A stretch of 64,000 bases of DNA from Tremella fuciformis (GCA_032768795.1 CP136490.1:5580001-5644000), one strand, 5' to 3'; shown: positions 49,129 through 61,158, numbered from the stretch's first letter. Notes: generated by a model from the letters alone, not told the origin. A program made the numbers and translations.

Positions 49129-49319
49129 TCAGACGTCGGCATGTACAATAGACGCTAGAGTTGGGCAATGTACACAGTAAAAAGGGCAGATCGAGATATG
49201 CACACATTGACGTCTACAGTCTATGTGTCTATATGGGGTGCTGATCATTGACTATGCTGTTATGCTATGTGACAACTATATGGATGGTAAATTACAGTGA
49301 CGAGGTCCAACCCTGTTCC

Positions 49320-50999
49320 TCACAATGCCCGTTCTTCCATCGCTTCGCCGCTAATGTCGGCTTCGTTCTTCAGGGCCGCCAGCACATCCTCGTCCGCGTC
49401 CCGCCGCAGGAGCACTCGCTCACCTTCGGCCCTCCCGACAGCCTTGGCAAAAGCCTCGACCCGCTCCACCTGCCGCTTGTACCCTTGCAGCAGCCGATCC
49501 ACCCAGCCATCCCTCGGGAAACTCTTCATCCACTGATTATGTAGGTGCACGCTCCACACGCTGCCTACTCGCTCTTCAAGCATCTCACGCCCGCTGCGAC
49601 CCACTTCGCCTTTTCCGTCCCACCGCCGCCCAGCCCATCTCGCAGGATCAGCCGCAAAGGGATCGGGGAAGCGGATATCAGACCGGCAATTGCGCGGATC
49701 GGCAAAGCACCAAGGGAGAACGTCGAAAGGCTTGACATGTCCAGCCAGCAGCCTCCGGTGGAGTTTCGAATAAAGATGAGAGCCCCAAGTGAATGTATTG
49801 GGGCGCGGTAAGGGCGAGGAGGCCATGATGTGGAAAGCCTCGCATAGATACGGCGAGTGTCGGTGGAAGTGCATAAGCGCACCATTCAAACTGAAGTAGG
49901 GTTTGTCTGATGCGACTCAGCTGTAAATCGCCAGAACATATGTTGACTCACCATAACAGTCCCACTGAGTCACGAACTCGCTCTCTGTCAAAGGGTGCAG
50001 GTCCCGTGTGAGAATCTGGTCCATATCCATCCAGATGCCGCCGTGGTGCCAGAGCACTAGGAGTCTGACTGCGTCCCCGTCGACCCATGCCCGCTCGTCG
50101 AACAGCCCTCCACCGTCGATTCCACTAAGCAGGCCTTCGAGCTCGGTTCCCTTCGTCAAAGTGTTCATGTCGACTTGACGAATTTCGATATACTCGCCCC
50201 ACTTCTCCAGGAACGGCCTGACATGCTCATTCGACGTCAGAGTGTCCACGCCGTTTGTCCACAAGATCAGCTTGGAGTGCGTCAGAGGCTGAGTCGCCAA
50301 GAACGCGGTCAGTGTGGCCGTCTGTCGTTCGCCAAAGGAGAGGAGGTCAGATCGCCAGTAGGTGTGATAGAGCACGGGACTGATTTCGTCCCCGGGTATC
50401 GGCTGTATGGTGGCGGAAAAGTCGTAACATTCCAGACCTCGACGAAGCGCGATTCCGGAAGCGAGGCTCTGTCGGCGAGGGGCGAGGTGTTGAGTCAGGT
50501 TGTAATGAGGCGAGATGTGATGCGCGTCGAAGCAACCACGAAGAGGTTTGATGGCGTCCATCTCCCTTCTCACCCACTGGCGCGAGAATACCGCATATTC
50601 GAGCTGAATTTCGTAATGCTTGTGCCACGTCCACATTGCCCAAAACAGGGAAATCGTTATGACCCAGAAGATCCATGAGCGTGTCGCAGAGTGTTTTCTG
50701 CTGGAAGGCCCCCATCCCAAGCGCCAGGACGAGGGGTGCCGCCACCAGGGAGTCGAGATGCTCGATGATCGCTTGCGCCGATGGAATGGCAGATAGGTAA
50801 ATGATGCCGCACGACTTCTTCTCCTAGACTTTTTGCCTAAAGTCCCGTTCGACGGATACTCGTCATCATCTGACTCGGTACTGGCGGCGGTATTGGCCAT
50901 TGGCAAGCCTTTCCGAATGGACCTGGGCACCGCTTCAAAGCCGGGATATGCCACACCGCCGGTAGTTGGCATCGCAGTGGTGCTTGCCGGGTCGCCCAT
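49320..50999 (-). CDS. Type II membrane glycosyltransferase with DXD motif (GT32-like)
   Basis: It is probably a Golgi sugar transferase of the Gly_transf_sug/GT32 kind. The first in-frame ATG is 50999 (MGDPASTTAMPTTGG). The frame is open upstream to about 51107 without ATG, so a further exon is possible. A Ser/Arg-rich cytosolic tail is followed by one membrane anchor (SWIFWVITISLFWAMWTW) and a lumenal domain. Key segments: ISPVLYHTYWRSDLLSFGER, SKLILWTNGVDTL, the region DGDAVRLLVLWHHGGIWMDM with DMD as the metal-binding DXD, and ESEFVTQWDCY. After an intron near 49950-49900 comes YFSLNGALMHFHRHSPYLCE and a C-terminal part with VWSVHLHNQW. The order fits alpha-mannosyl- or galactosyltransferases of this class. 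Donor and acceptor cannot be read. Confidence 0.8.
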
Positions 51000-51998
51000 A
51001 TTGGAAACACTGCCGAGAGGATACGGGGGAGGAGCGGCCAAGGCGTCCAAAGCGATGTTGGACCCTGACGAGTGCAACGATTTTAGCGTCTGCCGTCTGT
51101 GTGACACAGTGCCAATGTGAGCGTGAGCGTGATTATCCGTGAACGATACGGCTCGTGGCGACGTATGCGGCGCAGGATTAGGAGGATCATCTGATGACCA
51201 ATCGGCAGGTCGGGGATGCGTGGAGGAGAATGGCGCGGTCCTTCAACCCCAGTCAGCTCATCCATGCGCGAGCCATGAGGGGTTAGAGGCTAGAGCAAAG
51301 GGCCGATAATCCTGACCGCAAGGACGGGGATCCGGTCACTCACCAGCCGCCAGCATCTGACCAGCCTTGGTATGCGGATTCTGCATCTGACGAGGTCGAC
51401 TCCTCCGCCTGTAAATGTGCGCGCGCCTTTGGAGGCAACTTGTGCTGGCTCATCCTCGATAGTGCAGTCGATCGCTGAGAGTCGACAAGCTACGGGTTCC
51501 GCAGGGAGGTGACACGCCTGGTGTCGCTCTCAAACGCCCTTCTGATCTATACACATGCGAAGGTCATGAGGAGTGGAAGAGGTCGAAGATCCAATCCGCA
51601 GTCTCTTACCCCGCATTCGCTCTGTCTTGACAGTTACAAACGCGCGCTCGGACCCCATGTGCTTTGGACATTTTGATTCCGTTGTGCCGAAATGAAAAGT
51701 GCCACAATGGAATCGGTGAGCGGTAATAAATGACGTAGCGCCGGTTAGACCCGCCCCTTCCCGGAACTTGGGCTCAGTGCTCCCCCCAATGAGCCGCCGC
51801 GCCGAAGCACAGGCGTGAGCGCAACGCCAACATCCTTGACTCTTCCACTTCTCTACACTTGCCACCCCCTTGCATAAACCCTTTTGCTCGCTCTTTACCT
51901 GTACAGGTCAAAGCCGACAGCTCTTCAGCAGTGAGTGGTCACCTTCGTCGCGAGCAGCGCCGAAGTCCCGCTCGAGGATCCTCTACTGACAGCCAGCA
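51000..51998. other. Divergent gap glycosyltransferase/POR1
   Basis: No gene is supported. A minus-strand open frame at 51530-51865 is Cys- and Arg-rich without resemblance. CT-rich DNA before the POR1 start (51840-51930) suits a strong promoter and leader. An unplaced first exon of the glycosyltransferase may lie in the left 250 bases. Confidence 0.4.
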
Positions 51999-53221
51999 AT
52001 GTCTCAACCCGTGCCCCCCTCCTGGAAGGTAGGTCGTGGTGTCTAAACTTCGCGGCACATGGGGTCGAACATTGTGGAGGGCCTGCTAACGCGTCGACTC
52101 TTTCCTCTCATCACCTGCCTTCCGCGTCTCATCCACCTCTCATGTCGCCACGCACACCCTCGCCCTCCGGCCTCATCTCGCCTCGCCCCCAAATCACGCC
52201 ATGCGGAATGTGACCAAATTCCGTTCGCTCAACAGGACCTCGGCAAGTCCGCCTCGGACCTCCTCCTCAAGGACTACCCCATCCAGGGCACCTCCCTCGA
52301 GGTCAAGACCCTCACTCCCTCCAACGTGACCTTCAAGGTCGCCGGCGTCCGCGACGACAAGTCGAACGCCATTTCCGGTGACATTGAGGGCAAATACATT
52401 GACTTCAAGAACGGCTTGACCTTCACCCAAGCCAGTCGCCATTCTCTTTTCTTGCGGTCATTCTCGCTGACGATCAGGCCTGGACCACCTCGAACTTGCT
52501 TCGCACCCAGATTGAGCTGGAGAACCAGATCGCCAAGGGTCTCAAATTCGACCTGGCTACCACCCTGAACCCCGCCAAGGCTCAGAAGTCGGCCATTCTC
52601 ACCTCCATCTACAAGCAGCCTTCCCTCCACGGCCGTGCCACCGTCGACCTCTTCAAGGGTCCCACCTTTACTGCCGATGCCGTCGTCGGCCGTGACGGTT
52701 TCCTCGTCGGTGCCGAGGCATCGTACGATGTCACCTCGGGCGCCATCACCCGCTACGCTGGTGCCGTTGGCTTCTCCGCCCCAGAGTACGCCGTGACCCT
52801 TCACGGTCTCGGCAACCTCTCCACCTTTGCCGCTTCGTACTACCACAAGGTGTCGAAAGACGTGGAGGCCGGTGCCAAGGCCGTCTACGACACCAAGTCG
52901 ACCACCGGTGGTGTCTCCCTCGAGGTCGGCGCCAAGACCTACCTTGACAACGCCGCTTTCGTCAAGGCCAAAATCAACAACGCTGGTGTTCTCTGCCTCG
53001 GCTACACTCAGGCTCTCCGACCGGGCGTCAAGGCCTCGTTTGGTCTTGGCCTCGACACCACCCGCCTCAACGACCGTAAGTCAGTGTATACAGTCTTCGA
53101 GCTACAAGCTGAGATGCAGCTTCTGCTGGACCTGCCGCTCACAAAGTCGTACGTCATCACGGATATCGCTTGAGTTTCTGGCGCTGACAATCAGGGCGCC
53201 TCCTTCACCTTCAACGCCTAA
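51999..53221 (+). CDS. POR1: Mitochondrial outer-membrane porin (VDAC)
   Basis: This is the beta-barrel channel for metabolites across the outer mitochondrial membrane. The start ATG is at 51999 (MSQPVPPSWK), then a long intron at 52029-52235 (207 nt, unusually long here), then DLGKSASDLLLKDYPIQGTS, the typical VDAC N-terminal helix and first strand. Further segments are VTFKVAGVRDDKSNAISGDI, an intron near 52430-52480, NLLRTQIELENQIAKGLKF and repeated amphipathic strands to GYTQALRPGVKASFGLGLD. Two last introns (starting GTAAGT near 53075 and GTACGT near 53150) join AAHKV to GASFTFNA, the normal porin C-terminus, and TAA at 53219-53221. Codon use is strongly C-ending, as expected for a highly expressed gene. 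Confidence 0.95.
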
Positions 53222-53481
53222 ATGGCAGATACAGCATATCTCGGGCAAAAGGGCAGATGAAGGGATGCAAATGTTTATCAACAACAGTGCTGGCACCAGG
53301 TCTGACTATTCTGACTTGAGATGATCCTTTTCATTCGCCGTCTACTTTCGGATCACATATGCGGCGTGGCACGACATTGCCATGAGGAGCATCTGGAGAG
53401 TACCTGGAGCGCAGGGAACTAGCTGTGCTGCGGACCCCGTTCTCGCGCGGCCCCAGGTGGTGCACGCTGATGAAGAATTCG

Positions 53482-55142
53482 TCAATCTCGCCGCCTAGCG
53501 GGACTGAAACGTGTCTGCAAATCAATTTACCGGCCTCGATTGGCAGACAGGACGTACCAGGGCGGTCTCGCGTACCGTGTACCGAGAGAGCAGGTCCCGC
53601 ATGTCCACCTTGCGCCAGTCCAGCCCGCCATCTGGCAATCTGGCTCTGGATGGAAAAGCCTGCATGGCGGGAATTGTCACGTAGACCAGGATAACCGTCT
53701 GAAGATAAGCCTTGGGATAGCATCGAGGACATATACGTGCCTTCTGAACGAGCGAGTTGACGCGCATGACCGTATTCATCCACTTCCAGCTGCACCGCTC
53801 GACGTACCAGTCTTCCTGCCCGTGTGGCGAGACTGCTTGTTCGTTTGGATCCGAATACACAGGTATCATCACGCAAGAGAACCTGCCTGTCAGCCTCGAT
53901 GGACTTGAACCGATGGGAGTGTGATGCGAGGGACTGACGCTGAGTGCGAAAAGACCGGGCCTTTCTTGTACAAGAGCCAATCGCACGCAAACTTGATACC
54001 GGGCTTGACGACCCATCCCAGTGCGCGAAAGTGGTGGTACGCCACGTAGCTGACGACAAATGGATCGTCTGGTCTAAGTACCGGTGCTGGGCACTCTGGG
54101 TAAGGCGTGAGGAATCGCGGCAAGACGGTGGTCGGAACGAGGTACGCGTCCTGCGCATCAGCGCTTCTCTTGCCTTTATCCGTTCGCGTACAAAGGCGGG
54201 GTCGTAGATCCTCAAGACGCCAAGTGCCGATGAGAGGAACCATGCTTCCTCCAGGGACAGCTGCAGATGCTCCATTTCCTCCACCATAGCCTCGTAGTCG
54301 ACCTCATCCTCATCCTCCTCTCGCGGCTCATCCGGGCCGAGGTCTGTCGGTGGTGGAGCAGGAGATGCAGAGCTAGGTGTTGCCGCAGCCGGGACTTGAG
54401 GAGGCTTCGGACGTCGCTTGAAGGCATTCCTCCCTCTGTTACGATTCGAGTCGGGCCTTGTAGGCCGGACCAAGTATGTCTGCGGCGTGAGGCTCGCCAG
54501 ATCAACCCCTTCTCCAGTCGTGGTGACAGAGGCAGTCTCATCAGCCTCGCCCGTATCGACCGCTGTCATAGCAGGAGAAGGCTGTGCAGTGCCCGCTGTG
54601 AGCACCGCCTCGGCCGTCTTGGCGGCGTGAAGCATAGCTGCCGCACGATCGATCTTGAACTGCTTCCGCTCGATACGGCGTTGCTCGCGCACCTGCTCGG
54701 CGGTGAGGCCTGGCGTCAGCTCTCACCCCAATCATGCTCGTTGTCCGACGAGGAGGGAGCACATACCAGATCCACTCTTGAGGTCCGTGATGCGCCGGTC
54801 GCGCCACGTCGGCTCGCTCCTGCTCAGCGTGCCCTTCCCAAAGAATCCCCGTTGAAACAAGATGGCCATATCGCTTTTATCGGTAACCCATACAGAGCGA
54901 GTGGTCGCATCATACCTGCCGACACACTGCGGTATCTGTATTCTCGGGTCGCTAAGTAAGGAGGGAGTGTATGTGGCAAGTAGGGTTTTGGCAGGTTTTG
55001 TGAAGAGCGGCGAGGAGGCAAGGAGGATGGGCAGGGGTGTTCCGTATTTCTGCTGGTTCCGGGTTTTGCCCATTCCCAATACTGGGCGGGGTGTACTGGG
55101 GCCAGCAGCGGGAGTCGCTGGGAGTGCTGGGCCTGTTGACAT
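53482..55142 (-). CDS. SEN2: tRNA-splicing endonuclease catalytic subunit Sen2
   Basis: Sen2 cleaves the 5' splice site of intron-containing tRNAs within the Sen2-Sen34-Sen15-Sen54 complex. The ATG is at 55142 ([16 protein letters not shown]). The N-terminal part includes [20 protein letters not shown] and [20 protein letters not shown], typical of Sen2. A charged linker with an acidic stretch follows, then [20 protein letters not shown]. The endonuclease domain follows: [20 protein letters not shown] and [10 protein letters not shown] with the catalytic His. After introns come the [16 protein letters not shown] segment with the catalytic Lys, then [10 protein letters not shown]. The last intron (GTACGT...GCAG) joins YTVRETAL to [10 protein letters not shown] and the TGA at 53484-53482. 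It converges on POR1. Intron positions near 54730 and 53900 are approximate. Confidence 0.88.
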
Positions 55143-55304
55143 GCCGGGCAGACTTTTCTGACAGGTGATGTTTCGAGTGACAAGCAAGAGAGAGACGATT
55201 GACTGAAATTCAGTCTGACTGGGTGATCAAAAGATTGCGGGGCCCGGTCGGCTTCGACCAAGTGAGCTCGACCTGTTCTACCGTGCATTTGCCACGTCCT
55301 TGTC

Positions 55305-56303
55305 ATGCTTCTCTGCCGAGCGTGGAGTAGCGTACCGCGCGCGGCGTCAAGCTCCACGAGGTGCTCAACATGCTGCAAGCGAAATATCAGCTCCAGTCTC
55401 GCCAGCTCGTCTCGGCCAAACCGCCTCTCAAAGCCAAGCGCCTACGTCCGAAGGCTCGGTGCGCCGCACGGACAGGTGGACGAGGATGATTTCGTGCTCC
55501 ATCCGAACGCCTTTTCGCCTGCAGAATGCCGCCAGATACTCTGTGCGGCCTTATGGAAGCTGGACCGGGCAGACTCTACTTCACGTCGAAAGAGGCGAAA
55601 AGGGGCGCAAGAATCAGCTGCAGATCAAGACGATGCGACTCTGCAGGATCTATTCTCGGGCCCGTACGGTTTCGAAGAGGTAAGCTCTTGTCAACGATAC
55701 ATCTCAACAAGGGATCAACTGTGATCAGGGCCACTTCGACTCTGTCATACATGACTATCGGGAATCCCTGTTATCCTCCTTCCCGCCACCGTCCACGACG
55801 TATCCGGATCTGACAGCGCTCATGGGACGGCTGTACACCTTGGTACTCCCTCAACTGGGCCCCGATGCCGAGTTGCCTCCTAAGGGGACGCTCACGCATT
55901 TGCTGCATCTCGCTCCGCACGGCCAGATCCTGCCGCACGTCGATAATCTGGATGCTTCCGGCTCGGTCATATTGGGCGTCTCCCTCGGCGCTTCGAGGAT
56001 CCTCAGACTAGAGCACAAAGATGCCAAGACCGGCTGGGACGTCTTGTTGCCAAGTGGATCGGTCTACCTGCAGAAGTCAGCTGTGATGTCACCGTCTGTT
56101 GGTCAAGCTGATTTCAGGGATTCCGTGCGGTACTCATATGAGCACTCCATCTTGCCTTACGACCACGAGGGCTCAGTGTGGGACGGCCGGCGGCTCGAGC
56201 CAGGCCACAGAGTCAGCATCATGATCCGGGTCAGCTGGGTCCCCCTTCTCCGAGCGCCGAAGCTGATGACCAGGATGCCCCTGGAGGACCTGCACAGCTG
56301 TGA
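55305..56303 (+). CDS. ALKBH7-like mitochondrial 2-oxoglutarate/Fe(II) dioxygenase
   Basis: The human relative acts in mitochondria in programmed necrosis and fat metabolism, and its substrate is uncertain. The start ATG is at 55305 (MLLCRAWSSVPRAASSSTRC), a Ser/Arg-rich presequence. It continues VDEDDFVLHPNAFSPAECRQ. An intron near 55680-55728 leads to HFDSVIHDYRES. The jelly-roll core contains LLHLAPHGQILPHVDNLDAS with the HxD iron ligands (HVD), SVILGVSLGASRILRLEH, LLPSGSVYLQKS and the distal His in RYSYEHSIL. The 2-oxoglutarate-binding Arg region is GHRVSIMIR. A final intron (GTCAGC...CCAG, about 56229-56271) joins IMIR to DAPGGPAQL and TGA at 56301-56303. Without that splice the frame runs on to 56517 over the neighbouring gene, which I consider unlikely. 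Confidence 0.82.
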
Positions 56304-56397
56304 GGCCTTGATGTTTATGCATGGTGATGATGTAGTCGTTGCCCGCCGCTCGTACATGTTCGTCTTGGTCGTGTGCCTCCTGACCCTGCGTATATGT

Positions 56398-56788
56398 TCA
56401 CGGCCGACGCTCGACTATCTCTTTGACGTAGTAACCTGTTGTGGCAGTGGCGAGCAGGGCGATGGTCGTCGGAATGGGCGCATACCGCGTAATCAACGCC
56501 CGCCTGGGCGTCAGTAACATCCCGGGCGGTCCCCCGACAGACGAACCGTACTGTCGCACCCATCAGCGCTGCCGAGCTCGCTGCCGATCAGCTATGCGCT
56601 AGACGTCACTCGTGCCTCAGGTGGGAACACCCACCCGCAGCGCCCTCGTACCCATAATCCATTCCATCCCGGATCCGCATACTGCTCAAGCCCATTGCAC
56701 CCGCGATGGCGAAACTGGCGAAGATCGATGGCACAGAGCCGTATCGTGTATATGCGCTGATACCTCCGATCAGAGAGGCTCCACTCAT
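56398..56788 (-). CDS. TMEM14-family small membrane protein
   Basis: Family members are small proteins with three or four membrane helices, found in mitochondria or ER; one has been linked to haem synthesis in animals. The ATG at 56788 opens MSGASLIGGISAYTRYGSVP, then SIFASFAIAGAMGLSSMRIR, the usual G.I.GY.R.GSVPSL pattern. The C-terminal exon reads RRALITRYAPIPTTIALLAT and ATTGYYVKEIVERRP before the TGA at 56400-56398, matching the family's last helix. The middle (about 56630-56500) needs one or two introns that I could not place without a frame conflict, so it is possible that the gene is damaged there. It converges on the ALKBH7-like gene with about 95 bases between stops. Confidence 0.65.
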
Positions 56789-57954
56789 CTACTCGCCATC
56801 AGCATGAGTGGTTCGCGGACTAAAAACAAAGCCGACCGCTGCTATTGGTTTATGTGACTGGTTTGTCAGTCAAACTTCATGCGGGGACGATGGGCAATTG
56901 AGGCTCACCATGACGATCTTACGCCCAAGCCGTTGTTGATGCTGGAATGTAGGGTGACTCGAAGCACCGGGTCAGTGTTGAGCGAAGGGCAGCGTTGTGA
57001 TGCTAGAATTGCAACTGGCCGGCCGTTGACGTCGTCAAGCAGACGGCCCCGGCTGACCATGTTGCCGGCAGAACCGTCGTCGGCGATCGCCGATAGCCTC
57101 ACCCCGACGCCGACTGCGAATGAGAGTAGAGTGAATGCATTCCCTCCCGTTGGCTGACAGTGGGCACGAGGGGTCATTCATTCACAGACTGTTGTGCCTA
57201 ATGCTGCTTGAAGCAGAAGTCGATGAGCGGTCCGTCTGACCAGCGTCTCGGGCGGTTCCGGTCGCTCTGAACGAACGACTGAATGATCAGCTTACCCCGA
57301 ACAGCAACTCGGCGCCAGACGGCTATCGTTCTCCCGGAATGCCCAACCACACCTTCTCGCCGTGCCCCTCCTCCGTCCGTGCTCATCAGCCAGGTGGAGA
57401 CGATCACCGACGCACTGGTGCTGGAATGCCACAGTGGCGGCCAAGACCATCCGGAGAATTACCCGTTTGGGCAAGATGGCACACCGCTGCTCACTCCGCA
57501 AGTGGCAACTGAGTCGAGGATGGCGTTTTCCTGCAATTACTGTCTCAATCGCCAGCCTTTTGGCTGTTCTTTCGGGCCTTTTGGGCGATCGCGACGGCGA
57601 GGCGGCCAGCATGCAGTGGTCAGCCAGAACCATGGAGCGTCGTCGCCGTCTCACCGTCTCGCCGTCTCACCGTCTCGCCGTCTCGTCAGGTGCTCGACGA
57701 CGCCACTTGGTCCATTATGGTAAGCAGGGGTGGGCGATGATGGCTTGGCTGATGATCGGATTTTACTGATGCTAACCGACGCCCACTGGCCGACCACATA
57801 TACTCATGTAGTGTGCAGAACTTCATAGCGCTGACCTCTTTGACCTCGTCGACCACCAGCTTTTGCCTTTGGGCAACGCTCGAAGGCTGCCCTGCATCGC
57901 AGGTCGAGACTCTACATCCACGTCCGGCTGTCGACACCTTCCATTCCTTGAGCA
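56789..57954. other. Gap with an 8-base tandem repeat, no supported gene
   Basis: There are open frames on both strands (for example 57283-57723) but no family resemblance and no consistent exon pattern. Five tandem copies of CCGTCTCR lie at 57647-57687. Part of it must serve as promoter of the TMEM14-like gene and of the small secreted protein that starts at 57955. Confidence 0.4.
57647..57687 (+). repeat. 8-base tandem repeat CCGTCTCR, five copies
   Basis: Copies alternate A and G at the last position. The last copy ends GTCTCGTCAGG. Confidence 0.85.
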
Positions 57955-58345
57955 ATGCTCTTCAGGTCGCTCGTCGCATTGCTCGCCCTGGCATGCTTTG
58001 CCATGGCCTTGCCCCTCACTCCCGCAATGCGACATCGTGAATTGCTCGACATCATCGAGCGTACACCGAAGAAGCAGGGGTGGTCTAGCGGACGTAAGCG
58101 ATAATCAAGGACCCGAAGTTCATGTGTTTATTGAGTAGCCAATGCATTCAAGCGTCACTTGAATATCGAAGATATCAAGCGGTCTCGCGAGCAAGCCAGT
58201 GAGTATTCAAGACTCCCTCATTCTCTCAAGGCTACGCGCCCCCCTTACTCGATACTGATACACAGTGCACGAGGCTGAACGAGCTGGTGTGCTGGAAATT
58301 TTGGACTCGTTGACCCGGAAACACGCCTCGGCCGCCGACAAATGA
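57955..58345 (+). CDS. Small secreted protein with Kex2-like sites (92 residues)
   Basis: Three short exons, so no long open frame shows it. Exon 1 is 57955-58093, intron 58094-58138 (GTAAGC...GTAG, 45 nt), exon 2 is 58139-58198, intron 58199-58265 (GTGAGT...ACAG, 67 nt), exon 3 is 58266-58345 ending TGA. The product starts MLFRSLVALLALACFAMA, a clear signal peptide with likely cleavage after Ala18. The mature part has dibasic pairs at residues 39-40 (KK), 51-52 (KR) and 60-61 (KR), which bracket two peptides, QGWSSGPNAF and HLNIEDI. The rest is a charged helix ending KHASAADK. No cysteines remain after the signal peptide. Kex2-type processing to small peptides is inference. I do not recognise a family. 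Confidence 0.65.
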
Positions 58346-58677
58346 CGATTCTTCCTCGTATGGTTGTTGGCGTGATTAGGATTTTTGCAGGGATAGATTT
58401 TTCGGTGGTATCACAGAGGACTTTGCCTCGCCGCTCATGCGTTGTATATTCTGGGACCACCATAGAGACCTCTGAGACCCGACATCTATAGATCAAGCTT
58501 GGAGATGCAGCAGATACGGTAACCCGCGTCCAGAGCCTCACTCGCCACGCACGATAGAGTGCCACACGGGGGCGGCGAGGACGGCAAGCCTGGGTGGAGG
58601 TGGTCCTCACAAAATGACTTTCTGGCGACATTTCATCATCTCGCGTCTCTCTCCCTCCCTTCAGTGTCGCCATCAAC
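58346..58677. other. Gap before DRN1
   Basis: 332 bases, no gene seen. A CT-rich stretch (58645-58665) just before the DRN1 start resembles a fungal core promoter or leader. Confidence 0.4.
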
Positions 58678-61158
58678 ATGGCCCATCAGCCAGATCCTCT
58701 GAAGATGTGAGTCCGTTCGCGACAGCTGCTTCGACCACCTTGAGCATATACACGCTGGACATGCCAGCTGTGCTTTTTGCTGATACACTTGCAGTCTGGC
58801 TGTAGGCTCTCCCTTGTCCGCCATCGATACCTTGATCAGCAAGATCATCAGCATAAACGCGAAAGCAGGCCCATTCGACGCTTGCGTGATAGTCGGGGAC
58901 CTGTTCAAGGAAGGGAGTGACGGATCAGAACTTGGGACTGTCGCATGCGAGTCGAGACAACCTTAGTTGAAGACCTCGCTGACGATCCCAGTTCCGGTCC
59001 CCACATATTTCACGGTCGGCAAGAACAGCCTGCCCGACGAAATACAAGAGCGGATAACAGCAGGAGAAGTGGAGATCGTGCAGAACCTCGTCTACTTGGG
59101 TAGGTCTCCCATCGCAGAGAGAGGTTATTGCTCAACACCCAGGAAAGACCGGGGTCCTCACCACTGCCCAAGGGTTGAAGATCGCCTACGTCGGTGGAGG
59201 ATATTCACCAGAAGCCTACGATGCGACTCAAGAGCTGGTATCACCCGCAATTACGTCGCGTGATATCTCCACACTGCTCACAAACCCCCTTGTCACTCCG
59301 CCGACCGATGCGACGCCTTCACTTGCCGCTGCGCGAGACGGCGCCGTAGCTCTGCCGTCACCTTTCCAGGGAGTCGACCTTCTTATATCTTCGCCGCCTC
59401 CCCCCTCTCTCGCACTTCTCTCTCCATCATTCGCGTCTTCCGGACTCTCGCTCACAAGTCCTGCCCCTCCTCTTGCGGACATCGTCAAGAGAGCCCGGCC
59501 TCGCTATGTGTTCTGGCCGGAGGGAGAAGGCTTCTGGGAGAGGGAGCCGCTTGGCTGGCCAGGACCGAGTGGTAGCGAGGAAAGATGGTCGAGGGCCGTG
59601 AAACTCGGTGCACTGGGCGGTGTTACCGCTGAAGGGCAGAAAAAGGCCAGAGTCAGCTGGCTTTTCGCTGTTTTGAGCCGCGCTGATTCACAGTGGTTCT
59701 ACGCATTTACATTACCAGCCCAGACACCATCCAGTGTTCTCCCTGCACGACCTGCGAACACTACCCCGAACCCCTTCCTCATGCCGGATCAAGCTGGGCC
59801 AAGCGAGCGGAAACGCGCGACGCAGGACGACCAGCAGGCGCATTTCGAAGGAGAGCCAGCTGAGCCAGCCTCAAAGCGGAGTCGTGCAGGTGCGTTCCCT
59901 CTGACCTAACTCAGATGAACGCTGAATGGAAGATGGCGAGTTACCGCCAGAAGGCTATGTCTGCAAAGCCTGCGGTGTACCCGGTGTAGGTAAAAGCTCG
60001 GGAACGCAGGCGAGACTGATGGGAAGCATTTCATTCGGGACTGTCCCACCAAGCAGAATCGAGATCCCTCGAAACCCGGACCGGGATATGTCTGTAAGAT
60101 CTGCAAATCAGTAAGTCTGCGAGCTTTTCCCTAGCTATCGCTGAGCAACAGAGCGATCACTTCATCCGCGAATGTCCGCAGAAGGACGCCTCAGTCAGAC
60201 CTCTCAATGATCAGGGCAAGCTGTTACCACCTGAAAAATATCTGTGTAGGGCATGCGGCAAGATCGGCGACCACTTTGCACGAGATTGCGATGTTATCGT
60301 CGAGCGAAAGCAGGCGCGACAGAAGCAGCTTGGTCCCGCGGAATGTTGGCCTTGCGCAAGTGATCTCGGCCGTAGCTGACGTTCAGGCTGGTTCTGTCTA
60401 AGCAACCCCAAAGTCACAAAACATCTCATTGTCGCTATCGGCTCGGAGACCTACGTAACACTTCCGAAAGGACAGATTATCCCGACGACCCCAGCCCACA
60501 TCGAAGGGGGATCGGGACCCCTTGTACCTGGCGGAGGACATGTGCTTGTGAGCGATCCCGTCGGTGCGAAGACTATGTCAAGCTGATAGCAGATCATCCC
60601 TATTGCGCACCACCCGACGTTGCTCTCTATACCTGCCGAGGACGCGAGCGCGATCGTGACCGAGATCGCCTCGTACAAATCAGCTCTGAAAGCTTGCTAT
60701 GCCTCTTACGGGGCAGTCCCCGTGACGTTCGAAGTCGGACGTTTGTCGAACCGAGGCGGTCATGCACATGTTCAGATCGTGCCCGTACCCAAGGAGCTGG
60801 CAGACAAGGTCGTCACCACTTTCCGCGCGGCCGGCGAAAAGTCGGGAGTGGTGTGGGAAGAAGATGGGGAAGAGGCACTGAAGAGGGTTGGACCAGCCGG
60901 GAACTACCTCAAGGTGGAATGCCCTGATGGGACCACCTTGATCCATCTTTTACGGCCCAACTTTGACCTCCAATTTGCGAGGTGGGTCCGTCAGCTACGA
61001 TACCCTGAAGCACTCTAGCTGATGCTCTCAGGATGGTCATTGCTGGGTTGTTGGGACTGCATCATCGAGTCGACTGGAGAGAGTGTGGACAGACCGAGGA
61101 GGAGGACAGGCAGGATGCGCAGGCGTTCAAGAATGCCTTTGCACCGTTCCACGCCTGA
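58678..61158 (+). CDS. DRN1: CWF19-like protein (Drn1/CWF19L1), debranching cofactor
   Basis: Drn1 works with the lariat debranching enzyme Dbr1 and associates with the spliceosome. The ATG is at 58678 (MAHQPDPLKI across the first intron, then LAVGSPLSAIDTLISKI). The N-terminal phosphoesterase-like domain follows: FDACVIVGDLFKEG, PVPTYFTVGKNSLPDE and LKIAYVGGGYSPEAYD, with HWFYAF-type wording at WFYAFTLPA. In the middle are three CCHC zinc-knuckle-like segments (YVCKACGVPG..., YVCKICKS...HFIRECP, YLCRACGKIGDHFARDC, 59950-60300) separated by introns. The C-terminal CwfJ domains have KHLIVAIGSETYVTLPKG, IIPIAHHPTLL, GGHAHVQIVPVP with the HIT-like HxH, and, after a last intron, VIAGLLGLHHRVDWRECG ending FKNAFAPFHA. 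Several exon joins between 59640 and 60420 are approximate. Confidence 0.9.
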
